Positions 36,448 through 44,507 of a DNA stretch of 64,000 nt are shown here, piece after piece; positions within the stretch are counted from its first letter, which is position 1, and the number at the start of each line of letters is the position of its first letter. Below the pieces are notes generated by a model. The model was given only the letters and a program-made list of their open reading frames with translations, made no database searches and was not told the DNA's origin. The DNA comes from Phycisphaerales bacterium (GTDB lineage: Bacteria > Planctomycetota > Phycisphaerae > UBA1845). Location: the NCBI GenBank assembly GCA_020639115.1, contig JACKHG010000004.1, positions 186,001 through 250,000 of the forward strand, in the 5' to 3' direction. The translations under genes were made by a program, and so were the position numbers.

Positions 36448-37491
36448 ATGACCCCAGGACGGAAGATCCGTCTGACGAGCTACGCGAACTGTGCGGGTTG
36501 AGCCGGCAAGCTCCCCGTGGAGCTAACCGCGCAGGTTCTGCGCGATCTGCCCATGCAGCAGCACCCGAACCTCATCGTCGGACCGGAACATTTTGAGGAC
36601 GCCGGCGTCTACCGCGTCAGCGCCGACACGGCCATCGTGCAGACGGTGGATTTCTTTCCTCCACTGGTGGACGACCCGGTGGCGTTCGGCCGCATCGCAG
36701 CCACCAACAGCCTCTCCGACGTCTACGCCATGGGCGGAACCCCCATCACCGCCCTCAACATCGTCGGCTTCCCCGACAAGGAACTGCCCGGCGAAATACT
36801 CAACGCCATCCTCCGCGGCGGGGCCGAACAGGTGGCAGCCGCCGGCGCCGTCATCGTCGGCGGACACAGCGTCCGCGACGCCGAGATCAAGTACGGACTC
36901 GCGGTCACCGGCACCGTCCATCCCGACCGCGTCGTCACCAACGGGGGCGCTCAACCGGGTGACGCGCTGGTCCTCACCAAGCCGATCGGCAGCGGGACGC
37001 TCACCAGCGCCGCCAAACGCGAACTGATCGCCGAGAGCGACCTGTCTGAGTGCATCGCGGTCATGACCACGCTCAACCGCGACGCCTGCGCCGCCATGCT
37101 GGCCGTCGGCGTCAACGCCTGCACCGATATCACCGGCTTCGGCCTGCTCGGCCACGCGTTCGAAGTCGCGGAGGCCTCCGGCGTCACGGTGGAGATCGAA
37201 GCGGGCGCGGTACCGCTGATGCAGCAGGCATACGACCTCGCGAAACAGGGTGTACTCACGCGTACGGACAAGGCCACGCTGGCCTTTCTGGGCGAACGCC
37301 TGGAGGTCGCCTGCGCGGATGAGACGCTCGTCCACCTGCTGGCGGACGCACAGACGTCCGGCGGACTCCTCATCAGCCTCGCCGCCGACCGGCTGGACGC
37401 CCTCATGCTGGAAATGCAGCAGCGCCAGGTGCCCGCGAAGTGCGTCGGTCAGGTCGTACCCCGAACGCAGCGGTCAATCCGCGTCCGATGA
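36448..37491 (+). CDS. selD: selenophosphate synthase, itself a selenoprotein (in-frame UGA)
   Basis: Makes selenophosphate from selenide and ATP, the selenium donor for selenocysteine tRNA. The ordinary reading frame appears to start only at GTG 36517, but the sequence from ATG 36448 reads MTPGRKIRLTSYANCAG-TGA-AGKLPVEL. The TGA at 36499-36501 sits exactly at the catalytic Sec/Cys position of SelD (residue 18, followed by Lys21). Reading it as selenocysteine gives a full-length 347-residue enzyme. Downstream blocks DFFPPLVDDP, GRIAATNSLSDVYAMGGTP, GGHSVRDAEIKYGLAVTG and TDITGFGLLGHAFE are typical. No selA, selB or selC is in the window. Confidence 0.93.
36504..36529 (+). promoter_or_regulatory. 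candidate bacterial SECIS hairpin in selD
   Basis: Immediately after the selenocysteine TGA (36499-36501) the message can fold: CGG 36504-36506 with CCG 36527-36529, a 2x2 internal loop, then a perfect 6-bp stem AGCTCC/GGAGCT (36509-36514 with 36519-36524) and a CCGU apical loop containing G. Position and size fit a bacterial selenocysteine insertion element bound by SelB. Confidence 0.65.
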
Positions 37492-37508
37492 ACCCATACC
37501 GATCCGAG

Positions 37509-37528
37509 CCGCGAGCGCAAGCGAGCGG
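37509..37528 (+). repeat. dispersed hairpin repeat, copy 4 (GCAA cap)
   Basis: Identical over 20 bases to copy 3 (36307-36326) and likewise preceded by GATCCG. It starts 18 bases after the selD stop codon, in sense orientation. Confidence 0.78.
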
Positions 37529-37636
37529 GCTGAGCATGTAGGCCATGAGACAAGCGTGCAGCCGATAGGCAAAATGAGCAATCAAGCGACCTACGAATGA
37601 ACTGGCGCCGCAAGCGCAACAGCCACCGAAACCACC

Positions 37637-38509
37637 ATGCCCAAAACCCCAAGCATCGCACTCGCCACCTGCCGCGTTCTCCCCGAACCCGATCCGGACG
37701 AGACGCTGCTGGTAAGCGCTCTTCGCGCCGCCGGCGCCGACGCCCGCATGCTCCCCTGGGACCACAACGGCAATGCGCCCGCCGCGGCCGACTTCGACCT
37801 CTGCGTCCTGCGCTCCACGTGGAACTACTACCACGCACCCGCGGCCTTCCGCGACTGGCTGCACCGCACAGCCGCCGCCACGCATCTGCTCAATCCGCTG
37901 CCGGTCATCGAGTGGAACCTGCACAAGCAGTACCTGCGCGACCTGGAGCACGCCGGTGTGCACATCGTACCGACCGCCTGGGTCGAGCGCGGGCAACCGG
38001 TGGACCTGCACAGCCTGCTGTACGAACGCGCCTGGAGCGCAGTCGTCATCAAGCCCGCGGTCTCCGCCGGCTCACACCGCACGCACCGGTTCACGCGGAG
38101 CGACATCGCCGCGGGCCAGCAATGCCTGGACGGACTCGCCGCGGACGCGGACGTGATGATCCAGCCGTACCTGCGCCGGGTCGAATCGGGCGGCGAGCGC
38201 GCCCTGATCTGGATTGATGGCGCGTTCACCCACGCGGTGACGAAATCGCCGAGGTTCGCCGACGGCGTGGAGAGCGTGTCCGCCGCGACGCCGCTCACCG
38301 ACGCCGAACGGGCCTTCGGCGTACAGGTCATCGCCGCGGCGCCGCACGCCGACTCGCTGCTCTACGCCCGAGTCGATACGATGCTCGACGATGAGGGCCG
38401 GCTACGCCTCTCCGAATTGGAGTTGATCGAGCCGTCGCTGTTCCTGCTCCAGCATCCCCCGGCGCTGGAGCGTTTCGTCGCCGCAATATGCACGAGGTGC
38501 CGCCCATGA
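37637..38509 (+). CDS. ATP-grasp ligase, DcsG-like family
   Basis: A 290-residue ATP-grasp enzyme. The opening IALATCRVLPEPDPDETLLVSAL, VLRSTWNYYHAP, LLNPLPVIEWNLHKQYL and VVIKPAVSAGSH match a family related to the D-cycloserine synthetic ligase DcsG and other glutathione-synthetase-fold enzymes. It would join a carboxylate to an amine with ATP; the substrate is unknown. Its stop overlaps the ATG of the GNAT gene (ATGA at 38506), so the two products probably act in one small pathway or on one substrate. Confidence 0.82.
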   Translation: MPKTPSIALATCRVLPEPDPDETLLVSALRAAGADARMLPWDHNGNAPAAADFDLCVLRSTWNYYHAPAAFRDWLHRTAAATHLLNPLPVIEWNLHKQYLRDLEHAGVHIVPTAWVERGQPVDLHSLLYERAWSAVVIKPAVSAGSHRTHRFTRSDIAAGQQCLDGLAADADVMIQPYLRRVESGGERALIWIDGAFTHAVTKSPRFADGVESVSAATPLTDAERAFGVQVIAAAPHADSLLYARVDTMLDDEGRLRLSELELIEPSLFLLQHPPALERFVAAICTRCRP

Positions 38510-39126
38510 CCGAGCCACACGGCAACATGCTCGACCGCGTGCCCCACGTGCTCGCCGGTCGCCACGTGCGCGTCGAGCGGCTCGACGAGGGACATGCCGA
38601 CGGACTGCTCGCCATAGGGGCCGACGCCGAGATCTGGCGGCACCTCAGCCGGCCGCCGATCCGCACGCGCGATGACGCGCTCGCCTACATTGTCTCAGCG
38701 CAGGCGCCGCTGTACGGCGAGGGGCCGCAGCAGGCGTTCGCGGTGATCGATCTGGCCAGCGGCGACGTTGCGGGCACGACGCGCTACCTCGACATGCGCT
38801 CCGACCACCGCGGTCTGGAGATCGGCTGGACGTGGTATGGCCTGCGCTTCCAGCGCACCGCCGTGAATACCGAGTGCAAGCATCTGCTGCTGACCCACGC
38901 GTTCGAGGTCATGCGCTGCATCCGCGTGTACTTCAAGACCGATCATCTGAACGAGCGTTCACAGCGGGCCATCGAGCGGCTCGGCGCCCACCGCGACGGT
39001 GTTCTCCGCAATCACCGCATTCGCCGCGACGGCACCTACCGTCACAGCGTCTACTACACGATTCTCGAGGATGAGTGGCCTGAAGTCAGACAACGCCTGC
39101 AGGCGCGGCTCGACGGCGCCGACTGA
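38506..39126 (+). CDS. GNAT acetyltransferase, RimJ/RimL-like
   Basis: A 206-residue N-acetyltransferase-fold protein. The conserved pieces are HVRVERLDEGHADGLLA, GTTRYLDMRSDHRGLEIGWTWYG, NTECKHLLLTHAFEVMRCIRVYFKTDHLNERSQRAIERLGA and the C-terminal YTILEDEWPEV. These are typical of the ribosomal-protein acetyltransferase-like branch that often acts on small molecules. ATG 38506 is inside the stop of the ATP-grasp gene, showing tight coupling. Confidence 0.88.
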   Translation: MTEPHGNMLDRVPHVLAGRHVRVERLDEGHADGLLAIGADAEIWRHLSRPPIRTRDDALAYIVSAQAPLYGEGPQQAFAVIDLASGDVAGTTRYLDMRSDHRGLEIGWTWYGLRFQRTAVNTECKHLLLTHAFEVMRCIRVYFKTDHLNERSQRAIERLGAHRDGVLRNHRIRRDGTYRHSVYYTILEDEWPEVRQRLQARLDGAD

Positions 39127-39155
39127 CGTTGCTTGCGAACGCACTCTCCACCCGG

Positions 39156-39569
39156 CTACCCGGCGACGACCGTTGGCTCGCGACGCGCCTGCCCGGTACC
39201 CCCGACGCGCCAGACGCCACCGAGCACGTTGGCCGGGATCAGCAACGCCAGGAAACTCAGGTGATACCACAACGGCATCCGCTCCCACACCGAGACCTGG
39301 ACCATGATGCCCAGGACGAGCTGGATGAAGCCGAGCACGACCGCATGCGTTACCATCCTCCGCCGCGCCAGCGCAGCGGTCACGTAGCCCGCCAGCACCG
39401 ATAGCACCACGCTCTCCACCAGGATGAGCGCCAGCGCCGCACCGCTCTGCGTCGTCCCCTCCGGATCGAACGCATCCGGCATGAGCGCGCGGAGTCCCGC
39501 GTTTCCGCTCACCCACAACACCGCCCACACGACCATCCCCACCAGCACTGCGACGATACTCCGGCCCAT
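39156..39569 (-). CDS. four-helix membrane protein of unknown function
   Basis: A 137-residue membrane protein with helices at about 3-23, 44-65, 73-95 and 103-122 (for example ALILVESVVLSVLAGYVTAALARRR). ATG 39569 is preferred over ATG 39575 because AGGAG is 7 bases from it and only 1 base from the other. No known catalytic motif. It is convergent with the GNAT gene and lies downstream of the ArsR/SRPBCC pair on the same strand. Confidence 0.7.
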   Translation of the reverse strand: MGRSIVAVLVGMVVWAVLWVSGNAGLRALMPDAFDPEGTTQSGAALALILVESVVLSVLAGYVTAALARRRMVTHAVVLGFIQLVLGIMVQVSVWERMPLWYHLSFLALLIPANVLGGVWRVGGTGQARREPTVVAG

Positions 39570-39660
39570 GTCCATTCTCCTGTGCGTGTTTCGATTCGAC
39601 GTCACCCGTCCCTGGACCACCGTGCGGCGCTCCGCGTCCGCGACCGCGTTCGACTTCGCT

Positions 39661-40170
39661 TCACGGCCAGTTCGAGCTCAGGCACTTCTTCGGCGTCAGC
39701 GGCGCCAGGAGCTTGAAGAGCACGTAGAGCATCCGCGTGCCGAAGGTTGGCCGCCCGGTCTCGACGACCGCCTTGAGCGTCTTGGTGATCATGTCCGCGC
39801 CCGGCACCATCCGCTTGGCCGTCTTCGTACCGGCCGGCACGTCGGCGCAGGTCAGGGTGAACTCCACGCCGCCCGCCACTTCCTGCAGGTCGTAGATCAC
39901 CTTGCACGGCGGATCGTCGAAGTTGGTGAACTTGAAGGTGTGCGCGTAGCGGCGCGGCGGATCGAACTCGAGCACTTCGCCCACCACGCCGGTGTACTTG
40001 CCGTCCGCGCTGCGCATGCGGATCGGCGCGCCGACCGCGAGGCCCGGCGTGTGCAGGCGCATGTCGAACATGCACTTCTGCACCGCGTCGGTCCGGGTGA
40101 TCTCCCGCCACACCTGCTCCACCGTCCCGCGAATGAAGACCCTGGAAACACTGCGAATCGTCTCAGCCAT
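39661..40170 (-). CDS. SRPBCC (START/Bet v1-like, AHSA1) domain protein
   Basis: A 169-residue SRPBCC protein (SVSRVFIRGTVEQVWREITRTDAVQKCMFD, EVLEFDPPRRYAHTFKF, GGVEFTLTCADVP). Such AHSA1-like domains bind hydrophobic ligands. Its start overlaps the end of the ArsR gene by 8 bases; ArsR-SRPBCC pairs are a common arrangement, although the ligand is rarely known. Start ATG 40170 with AAGGA upstream. Confidence 0.88.
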   Translation of the reverse strand: MAETIRSVSRVFIRGTVEQVWREITRTDAVQKCMFDMRLHTPGLAVGAPIRMRSADGKYTGVVGEVLEFDPPRRYAHTFKFTNFDDPPCKVIYDLQEVAGGVEFTLTCADVPAGTKTAKRMVPGADMITKTLKAVVETGRPTFGTRMLYVLFKLLAPLTPKKCLSSNWP

Positions 40171-40549
40171 CGTGCAGTTCCTTCTTCCTGCGTTTTGTGT
40201 TGCGTATGACCGGGCCCGCACCTGCGTCCGCGTGCTCCACGCGGTACTTGATGGACGTCAGGCGCTCGGCCCACAGCGCGCTGTACTGCGTCATCCAGCG
40301 CTCATAGATCATCTGAATGGGCACGGCGTTGAGGAACAGACGCCGCGTGCGTCCCACCCGTTCGGAAGCAACCAGCCCGGCCTCTTCCAGCACCTTGAGA
40401 TTTTTCAGCGCCGCGATGCGGCTCGTCGCGAAGCTCGCGCACACCTCCCCCACCGTGGAGCCGGGGCGTTCCTTGAGGATATCCAGGATGCGCCTCCGTC
40501 CCGCGTGGGCCAGTGCCGCGAAGATCGCGTCCATCGACTCAGGCGTCAT
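40163..40549 (-). CDS. ArsR-family transcriptional regulator
   Basis: A 128-residue winged-helix repressor (MDAIFAALAHAGRRRILDILKERPGSTVGEVCASFATSRIAALKNLKVLEEAGLV). It lacks the Cys metal-binding motif of arsenic sensors, so it belongs to the non-metal branch that pairs with SRPBCC proteins. A perfect inverted repeat abuts its start codon (40550-40569), suggesting tight autorepression. Confidence 0.92.
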   Translation of the reverse strand: MTPESMDAIFAALAHAGRRRILDILKERPGSTVGEVCASFATSRIAALKNLKVLEEAGLVASERVGRTRRLFLNAVPIQMIYERWMTQYSALWAERLTSIKYRVEHADAGAGPVIRNTKRRKKELHDG

Positions 40550-40569
40550 ATGTAACCATTAAGTTACAT
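40550..40569 (-). promoter_or_regulatory. operator-like inverted repeat at the arsR start
   Basis: ATGTAAC-CATTAA-GTTACAT: perfect 7-bp arms with a 6-base spacer, ending one base before the arsR start codon. It is AT-rich in a GC-rich background. No Shine-Dalgarno is present, so the transcript may be nearly leaderless. Confidence 0.75.
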
Positions 40570-40641
40570 GATTAACCCAACGGATGCAAGCGCAAAAAAT
40601 CCTCTTTTTCAGCACTGGAATCGCCGCCGGAAAGGCAACCG

Positions 40642-41091
40642 TCAGAACTGCCGGCGCGAGTCGAGCAGCACGCAGATCGGCCCGTCGTTCACGCTGGCCA
40701 CGTCCATGTGCGCCCGGAACCGCCCCTCCGCCACGCGCACGCCCGCCCCAGCCAACCGGTCGCGGAACGTCTCGAAGAGCGCCAGCGCCTGCTCGGGACT
40801 CGCAGCCGCCACGAGCGCGGGACGCCGGCCCTTGCGCGCGTCCGCCAGCGTCGTGAACGCGCTCACCGCCAGCACCGCGCCGCCCGCCTCGACCACGTCC
40901 CGGTTCAGCGGCTTCGCGTCATCGGGGAAGACACGCAGGTAGCGCACCTTATCCGCGAGCCACGCCGCGTCCTCCGCGGAGTCGTCGGTCGCCACCCCGA
41001 CGTAGACGAGCAGACCGGCGCTGATCCGCCCCACGGTGGCGCCGTCCACCACCACGCTCGCCTCATGAACCCGCTGGACCACTGCGCGCAC
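40642..41091 (-). CDS. dtd: D-aminoacyl-tRNA deacylase, variant motifs
   Basis: Removes D-amino acids (and Gly from tRNA-Ala) from mischarged tRNA. The 149-residue protein is of normal length: MRAVVQRVHEASVVVDG, LLVYVGVATDDSAEDAAWLADKV, ADARKGRRPALVAAA. The two family signatures deviate: the usual SQFTL at 77-81 is SAFTT, and the GPVT box carrying the cross-subunit cis-proline is G137-P138-I-C. The Gly-Pro and Thr80 remain. Start ATG 41091. Confidence 0.9.
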   Translation of the reverse strand: MRAVVQRVHEASVVVDGATVGRISAGLLVYVGVATDDSAEDAAWLADKVRYLRVFPDDAKPLNRDVVEAGGAVLAVSAFTTLADARKGRRPALVAAASPEQALALFETFRDRLAGAGVRVAEGRFRAHMDVASVNDGPICVLLDSRRQF

Positions 41092-41209
41092 GCCCGTGCC
41101 TCCTGCTCGCCGGCTGACCTGCCGCGCAGGGTAGCACCACAGCCCCGTGCGTCCAGCATGGTTGTGAGCACAGAAACCGAAAGAGAGGGAATCAAACGGG
41201 CCGGAGCGA

Positions 41210-42238
41210 TCACCCCGCCGGCTGGGCGTAGAGGGCGGCTGTCCGCGCCGCGCGCTCGCGTACCATGGCGCGGAGTTCGTCGGGTGCCTGAACTTCGGCC
41301 AGTTCGCCGTAGCCGAGGACCCAGGAGGCGATCTCGCCGAGGCCGTCCACGTCCGCCTCGAAGAGCAGGCCGCCGTCGGCCAGCGACTGGGTCCGCTGGG
41401 TCTTGTGCCAGATGACCTCGTCGACGCCGTCGGCGACCTCCGGTGCGAAGCGGATCTTGACGTGGTAGCGCTGGTTTCCGCGCGCGATCCGCCAGGCGTT
41501 ACCGAGGTATTCGTCCAGATCGAAGTGGCGCTGGGGGGCGAACCGGACGGGCTGGATCACGAGCCGTTCGATGCGATCGATCTTGAACAGGTCGACGGCG
41601 CGGCGCTTTTCGCAGTATCCCACCAGGTACCACCCGTTGTGAATGAACGCGACGCTGTAGGGGTGAATGATCCTGTCCGCGTCGCCGTTCTGGGTGTACG
41701 CGTCGTAGCGGACGACGAGCTTATGCTGCTGCTCCATCGCGCGCTGGATCGTGTCGATTTCGCTGCGGATGGCCTCGACGTCGCACATCGGGGCCGGGCG
41801 AACCGCGATACGATCGACCACCGCCGCGCAGCGTTGCCGCACGCGTGCGGGGAGGCTGGCCTCGATCTTCATCGCGGCCTCGGTGGCTTGGGCGTACGCG
41901 GGATGGACGCGCTCCACCGTGAGCTTGCGCAGCGAGAGCATGAGGCCGTAGGCCTCCTCGACGGTGAGGTTGATCGGGGCCAGGAAGTAGTCCGGCGCGA
42001 TCGAGTACCGCTGCGATTTCTTGTCGTAGCCGTACGGCACTCCCGCTGCCGAGAGCATGTTCAGATCGCGGAATAACGTACGCCGGGAAATGCGCAAATC
42101 ATCGGCCAACGCACCCGCATCGTATTTCCTTCCCGACTGCAGCATCTGCAGCAGGCGGATCAACCGCTGCGTTCGTGTGGTACCCACCGTCTTCTTCTCA
42201 CTGGCCCCTACTGAAGAATGGTTAATACCAACATACAC
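41210..42238 (-). CDS. WYL-domain transcriptional regulator
   Basis: A DeoR/YafY-type regulator of up to 342 residues: N-terminal helix-turn-helix (TQRLIRLLQMLQSGRKYDAGALADDLRISRRTLFRDL), a WYL ligand-binding domain (HPYSVAFIHNGWYLVGYCEKRRAVDLFKIDRIERL) and a WCX C-terminal extension. Such proteins often bind nucleic acids or nucleotides and control stress or defence genes. ATG 42238 overlaps the upstream membrane-protein gene by 31 bases; GTG 42187 is an alternative start that removes the overlap. Confidence 0.88.
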   Translation of the reverse strand: MYVGINHSSVGASEKKTVGTTRTQRLIRLLQMLQSGRKYDAGALADDLRISRRTLFRDLNMLSAAGVPYGYDKKSQRYSIAPDYFLAPINLTVEEAYGLMLSLRKLTVERVHPAYAQATEAAMKIEASLPARVRQRCAAVVDRIAVRPAPMCDVEAIRSEIDTIQRAMEQQHKLVVRYDAYTQNGDADRIIHPYSVAFIHNGWYLVGYCEKRRAVDLFKIDRIERLVIQPVRFAPQRHFDLDEYLGNAWRIARGNQRYHVKIRFAPEVADGVDEVIWHKTQRTQSLADGGLLFEADVDGLGEIASWVLGYGELAEVQAPDELRAMVRERAARTAALYAQPAG

Positions 42239-42990
42239 GAAAGTCCGGCGATAAGCAAAATCACAAATCGGAAGTTTCGCCAGCGCAACTGGCCGGCACC
42301 GAGTGCCCCAACCAGCAGGGCAACGACAGTCACGCTGAAAAACCTACTCGGACGTTGGTTTGCGGAAGGTAATGAACAAAGCCAAAATGCGGCAAACAAC
42401 CCAATTGCAGCATTGCCAGCCGCGAGCGCCTCGGTGAGGGAAATCATGCGGCCCGCGGCCGTCCACGCCTTGTCGCCCTCGAGTTGCTGCCGCCAGACAC
42501 CCGCGAGCCACGTCCACAGTGCCACTGAACATGCGCACGCGACCACCAGCGCGCCCCATTGCCCTGATACCGCTTGCGGCAAACCGAGCACAATGTTTAT
42601 TAGAAAACATGCCCCAATTGTAATGAACGCAGCGCCGAGTGTCGCGCGCACCGGGGACCAGGCACTCTGCAAATTGCGAAATACAGTACCACCGCAAGCG
42701 AAGGCGCCCGCCGCCAGAACAACGCCGCGCCATACCGATGAGTGCCACGAGGGTGTCGCTGTAACCACGAGTAACGCGCCCAGCAGCAGCGCCGCCCACG
42801 CCAGCACCGTCGTACTTGATTGAACGGCGGCACTCGGTGTCGGCGGCTCAGCCAGCGCTTCAGGCATGGTCCACGCGAGGCGATAGCGCCGGCTCGTGCG
42901 CAGCGCGCCTGCAAACGCTTGCAGTGCGCACAACGCCGCCGCAAGCGCGATAAAGCCGACTTCCGCCGCCGTACACCAAGACGCCGTCAT
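42208..42990 (-). CDS. multi-pass membrane protein of unknown function
   Basis: A 260-residue protein with about seven hydrophobic helices (VGFIALAAALCALQAFAGAL, VLAWAALLLGALLVVTATP, TLGAAFITIGACFLINIVLG, FRFVILLIAGLSCMLVLTIL). The coding strand is less GC-biased than its neighbours, with many T-ending codons, so it may be a later arrival. It overlaps the WYL regulator gene, which suggests co-transcription. Confidence 0.65.
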   Translation of the reverse strand: MTASWCTAAEVGFIALAAALCALQAFAGALRTSRRYRLAWTMPEALAEPPTPSAAVQSSTTVLAWAALLLGALLVVTATPSWHSSVWRGVVLAAGAFACGGTVFRNLQSAWSPVRATLGAAFITIGACFLINIVLGLPQAVSGQWGALVVACACSVALWTWLAGVWRQQLEGDKAWTAAGRMISLTEALAAGNAAIGLFAAFWLCSLPSANQRPSRFFSVTVVALLVGALGAGQLRWRNFRFVILLIAGLSCMLVLTILQ

Positions 42991-43098
42991 AATGGATTTC
43001 CCTATTCAAGCGATGACCCCACGTGGCGCGCAACAGGCCACGCCTCGCCGGCCCCGTCCCCAACCGGCGTCGTCACCTGGGATGAGATGGATGGCTGC

Positions 43099-44187
43099 CT
43101 ACCCGCCCCGGGCCGCCCGCGCCGCCCGCACCTTCCGCACCGCTTCCGCAACCAACGCCGCGATCTTTGGATCCCCCCCCTTGGCCACGCGCGGCTTCAC
43201 GTCGCCGCCGCCCGCGTCCGCCTCCCCAGCTTCCGCGGCGTCATCGCCGCCCTCGGCGACGGCAGCCTTCGCCACCTGCCGCTGGACGAACGCCGGCTTC
43301 GCGGCTGCATAGTTCGGCGCGTTCTTGTCCTTCTTGTACGCCGTCAACTCAGGCTCGACGAGCTTGATCCGCTCGAGCAGGTGGTTCAGGGCAGCCGGCA
43401 GCGCTTCCTGCGGGCCAGGGATGTTCTCAGCGCGAACCTGCGGCCAGTCGAGCATGAGGTAGCCGTCGAACAGCAGGCCCTTGAGCAGGTCGATGGTCTT
43501 GTCGTAGTTGATCGCCCCGGAGCCGATCGGCTGATACGCGACGAAGCGTCCGTCCGGATTGAACGAAGCGTCAGCCGCCTGGATCTGCCGGATCCGTGCG
43601 CCGAGCCGCGGCACCGCGACGGTGCTGGCCTCGCCGCAGCTCATCCCCAGCACCGGGTTCCACGCCGCGCGCAGCCCGGGATGCGAAACGCCGTCCACCT
43701 CGAACCATACGGCCCGCGAACTGGGGAACCCGGGCGAGTTCGTCGCCAGCAGGGTAACTTTTTTGCGCGACGCGATCCGCGCGAGCTCGGACAGGTGCGG
43801 CACCTGCCGGGCCAGACACTGCTCGACCGGCTCGCGGCCGACCGGCGCGCCGAGCGGCAGGCGCACGAGGCGACAGCCGAGCTTCTCGGCCAGCTCGATG
43901 TTCTCCACCGTGCGTTCGAAGCTCCGCCGGCGGATGTGCGGCTCCTTCGCGTCGAACGCGTAGATGCTCACCAGCGACACGAGTTCGACGCTGTTGTCCT
44001 CGAACAGCTTGCGTACGGCGTCGATGTCCTTGTCGCTCTGGAGGTCTTCGGCGGCGGGCAGGTGCATTTCGTCGCGCACCGTGCCGAGTTCGACTCCGTA
44101 GAACCCCATTTCGTTCGCGTGTTCGACGATGGCGTGAATGTCCCAGTCGGGACAGACCGACGTGCTGAAACCGATCTTGATGGCCAT
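43099..44187 (-). CDS. xylose-isomerase-like TIM-barrel protein (sugar phosphate isomerase/epimerase)
   Basis: A 362-residue protein starting at ATG 44187 (MAIKIGFSTSVCPDWDIHAIVEHANEMGFYGVELGTV). The first 270 residues have the TIM-barrel pattern of AP_endonuc_2/IolE-type enzymes (LVSLVSIYAFD, ENIELAEKLGCRLVRLP, LLFDGYLMLDWPQ). The last 90 residues are Ala/Lys/Glu-rich and end in basic helices. That tail is outside the family and could bind a partner or nucleic acid. Substrate unknown. Confidence 0.8.
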   Translation of the reverse strand: MAIKIGFSTSVCPDWDIHAIVEHANEMGFYGVELGTVRDEMHLPAAEDLQSDKDIDAVRKLFEDNSVELVSLVSIYAFDAKEPHIRRRSFERTVENIELAEKLGCRLVRLPLGAPVGREPVEQCLARQVPHLSELARIASRKKVTLLATNSPGFPSSRAVWFEVDGVSHPGLRAAWNPVLGMSCGEASTVAVPRLGARIRQIQAADASFNPDGRFVAYQPIGSGAINYDKTIDLLKGLLFDGYLMLDWPQVRAENIPGPQEALPAALNHLLERIKLVEPELTAYKKDKNAPNYAAAKPAFVQRQVAKAAVAEGGDDAAEAGEADAGGGDVKPRVAKGGDPKIAALVAEAVRKVRAARAARGG

Positions 44188-44507
44188 GAATGCAAACCCC
44201 ACACGGAAGTCACCGCGGCGCCGCGCCGGACACCGCCAGAAGCGCGTAAGCGTAGGTAGGCATGACAGATGCGTCAACCGCCGAGGCGGGTGGGCGACAC
44301 GCGCAGGAGCGGGGCGGCGGCCTTGCCAATATATCAAATATGATATACACTGAATGTGGGCCACGCGTGTGGCTGCGGTACCTCGGGCCTTGCGGTGTGG
44401 GGCGCCGGAGGGATGCGGCGTTCGCGACAAGCGAACAGCCGGACGCGCGTTCCACATTTCTGGCGGGATGACCTGTCCTGGGCGATGCGTCGCCGGGGAG
44501 CAACGTC
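44188..44507. other. intergenic region with toxin-antitoxin promoter
   Basis: A 320-base divergent gap between the TIM-barrel gene and the toxin gene. It contains one distinctly AT-rich island around 44324-44350 with the operator palindrome; nothing else was recognised. Confidence 0.5.
44330..44347 (+). promoter_or_regulatory. operator palindrome of the toxin-antitoxin locus
   Basis: TATATCA-AATA-TGATATA: perfect 7-bp arms with a 4-base spacer. It is the most AT-rich spot in the region, 160 bases before the toxin start, and overlaps a -10-like TATACA. It is the natural binding site for the XRE-type antitoxin encoded downstream. Confidence 0.65.
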
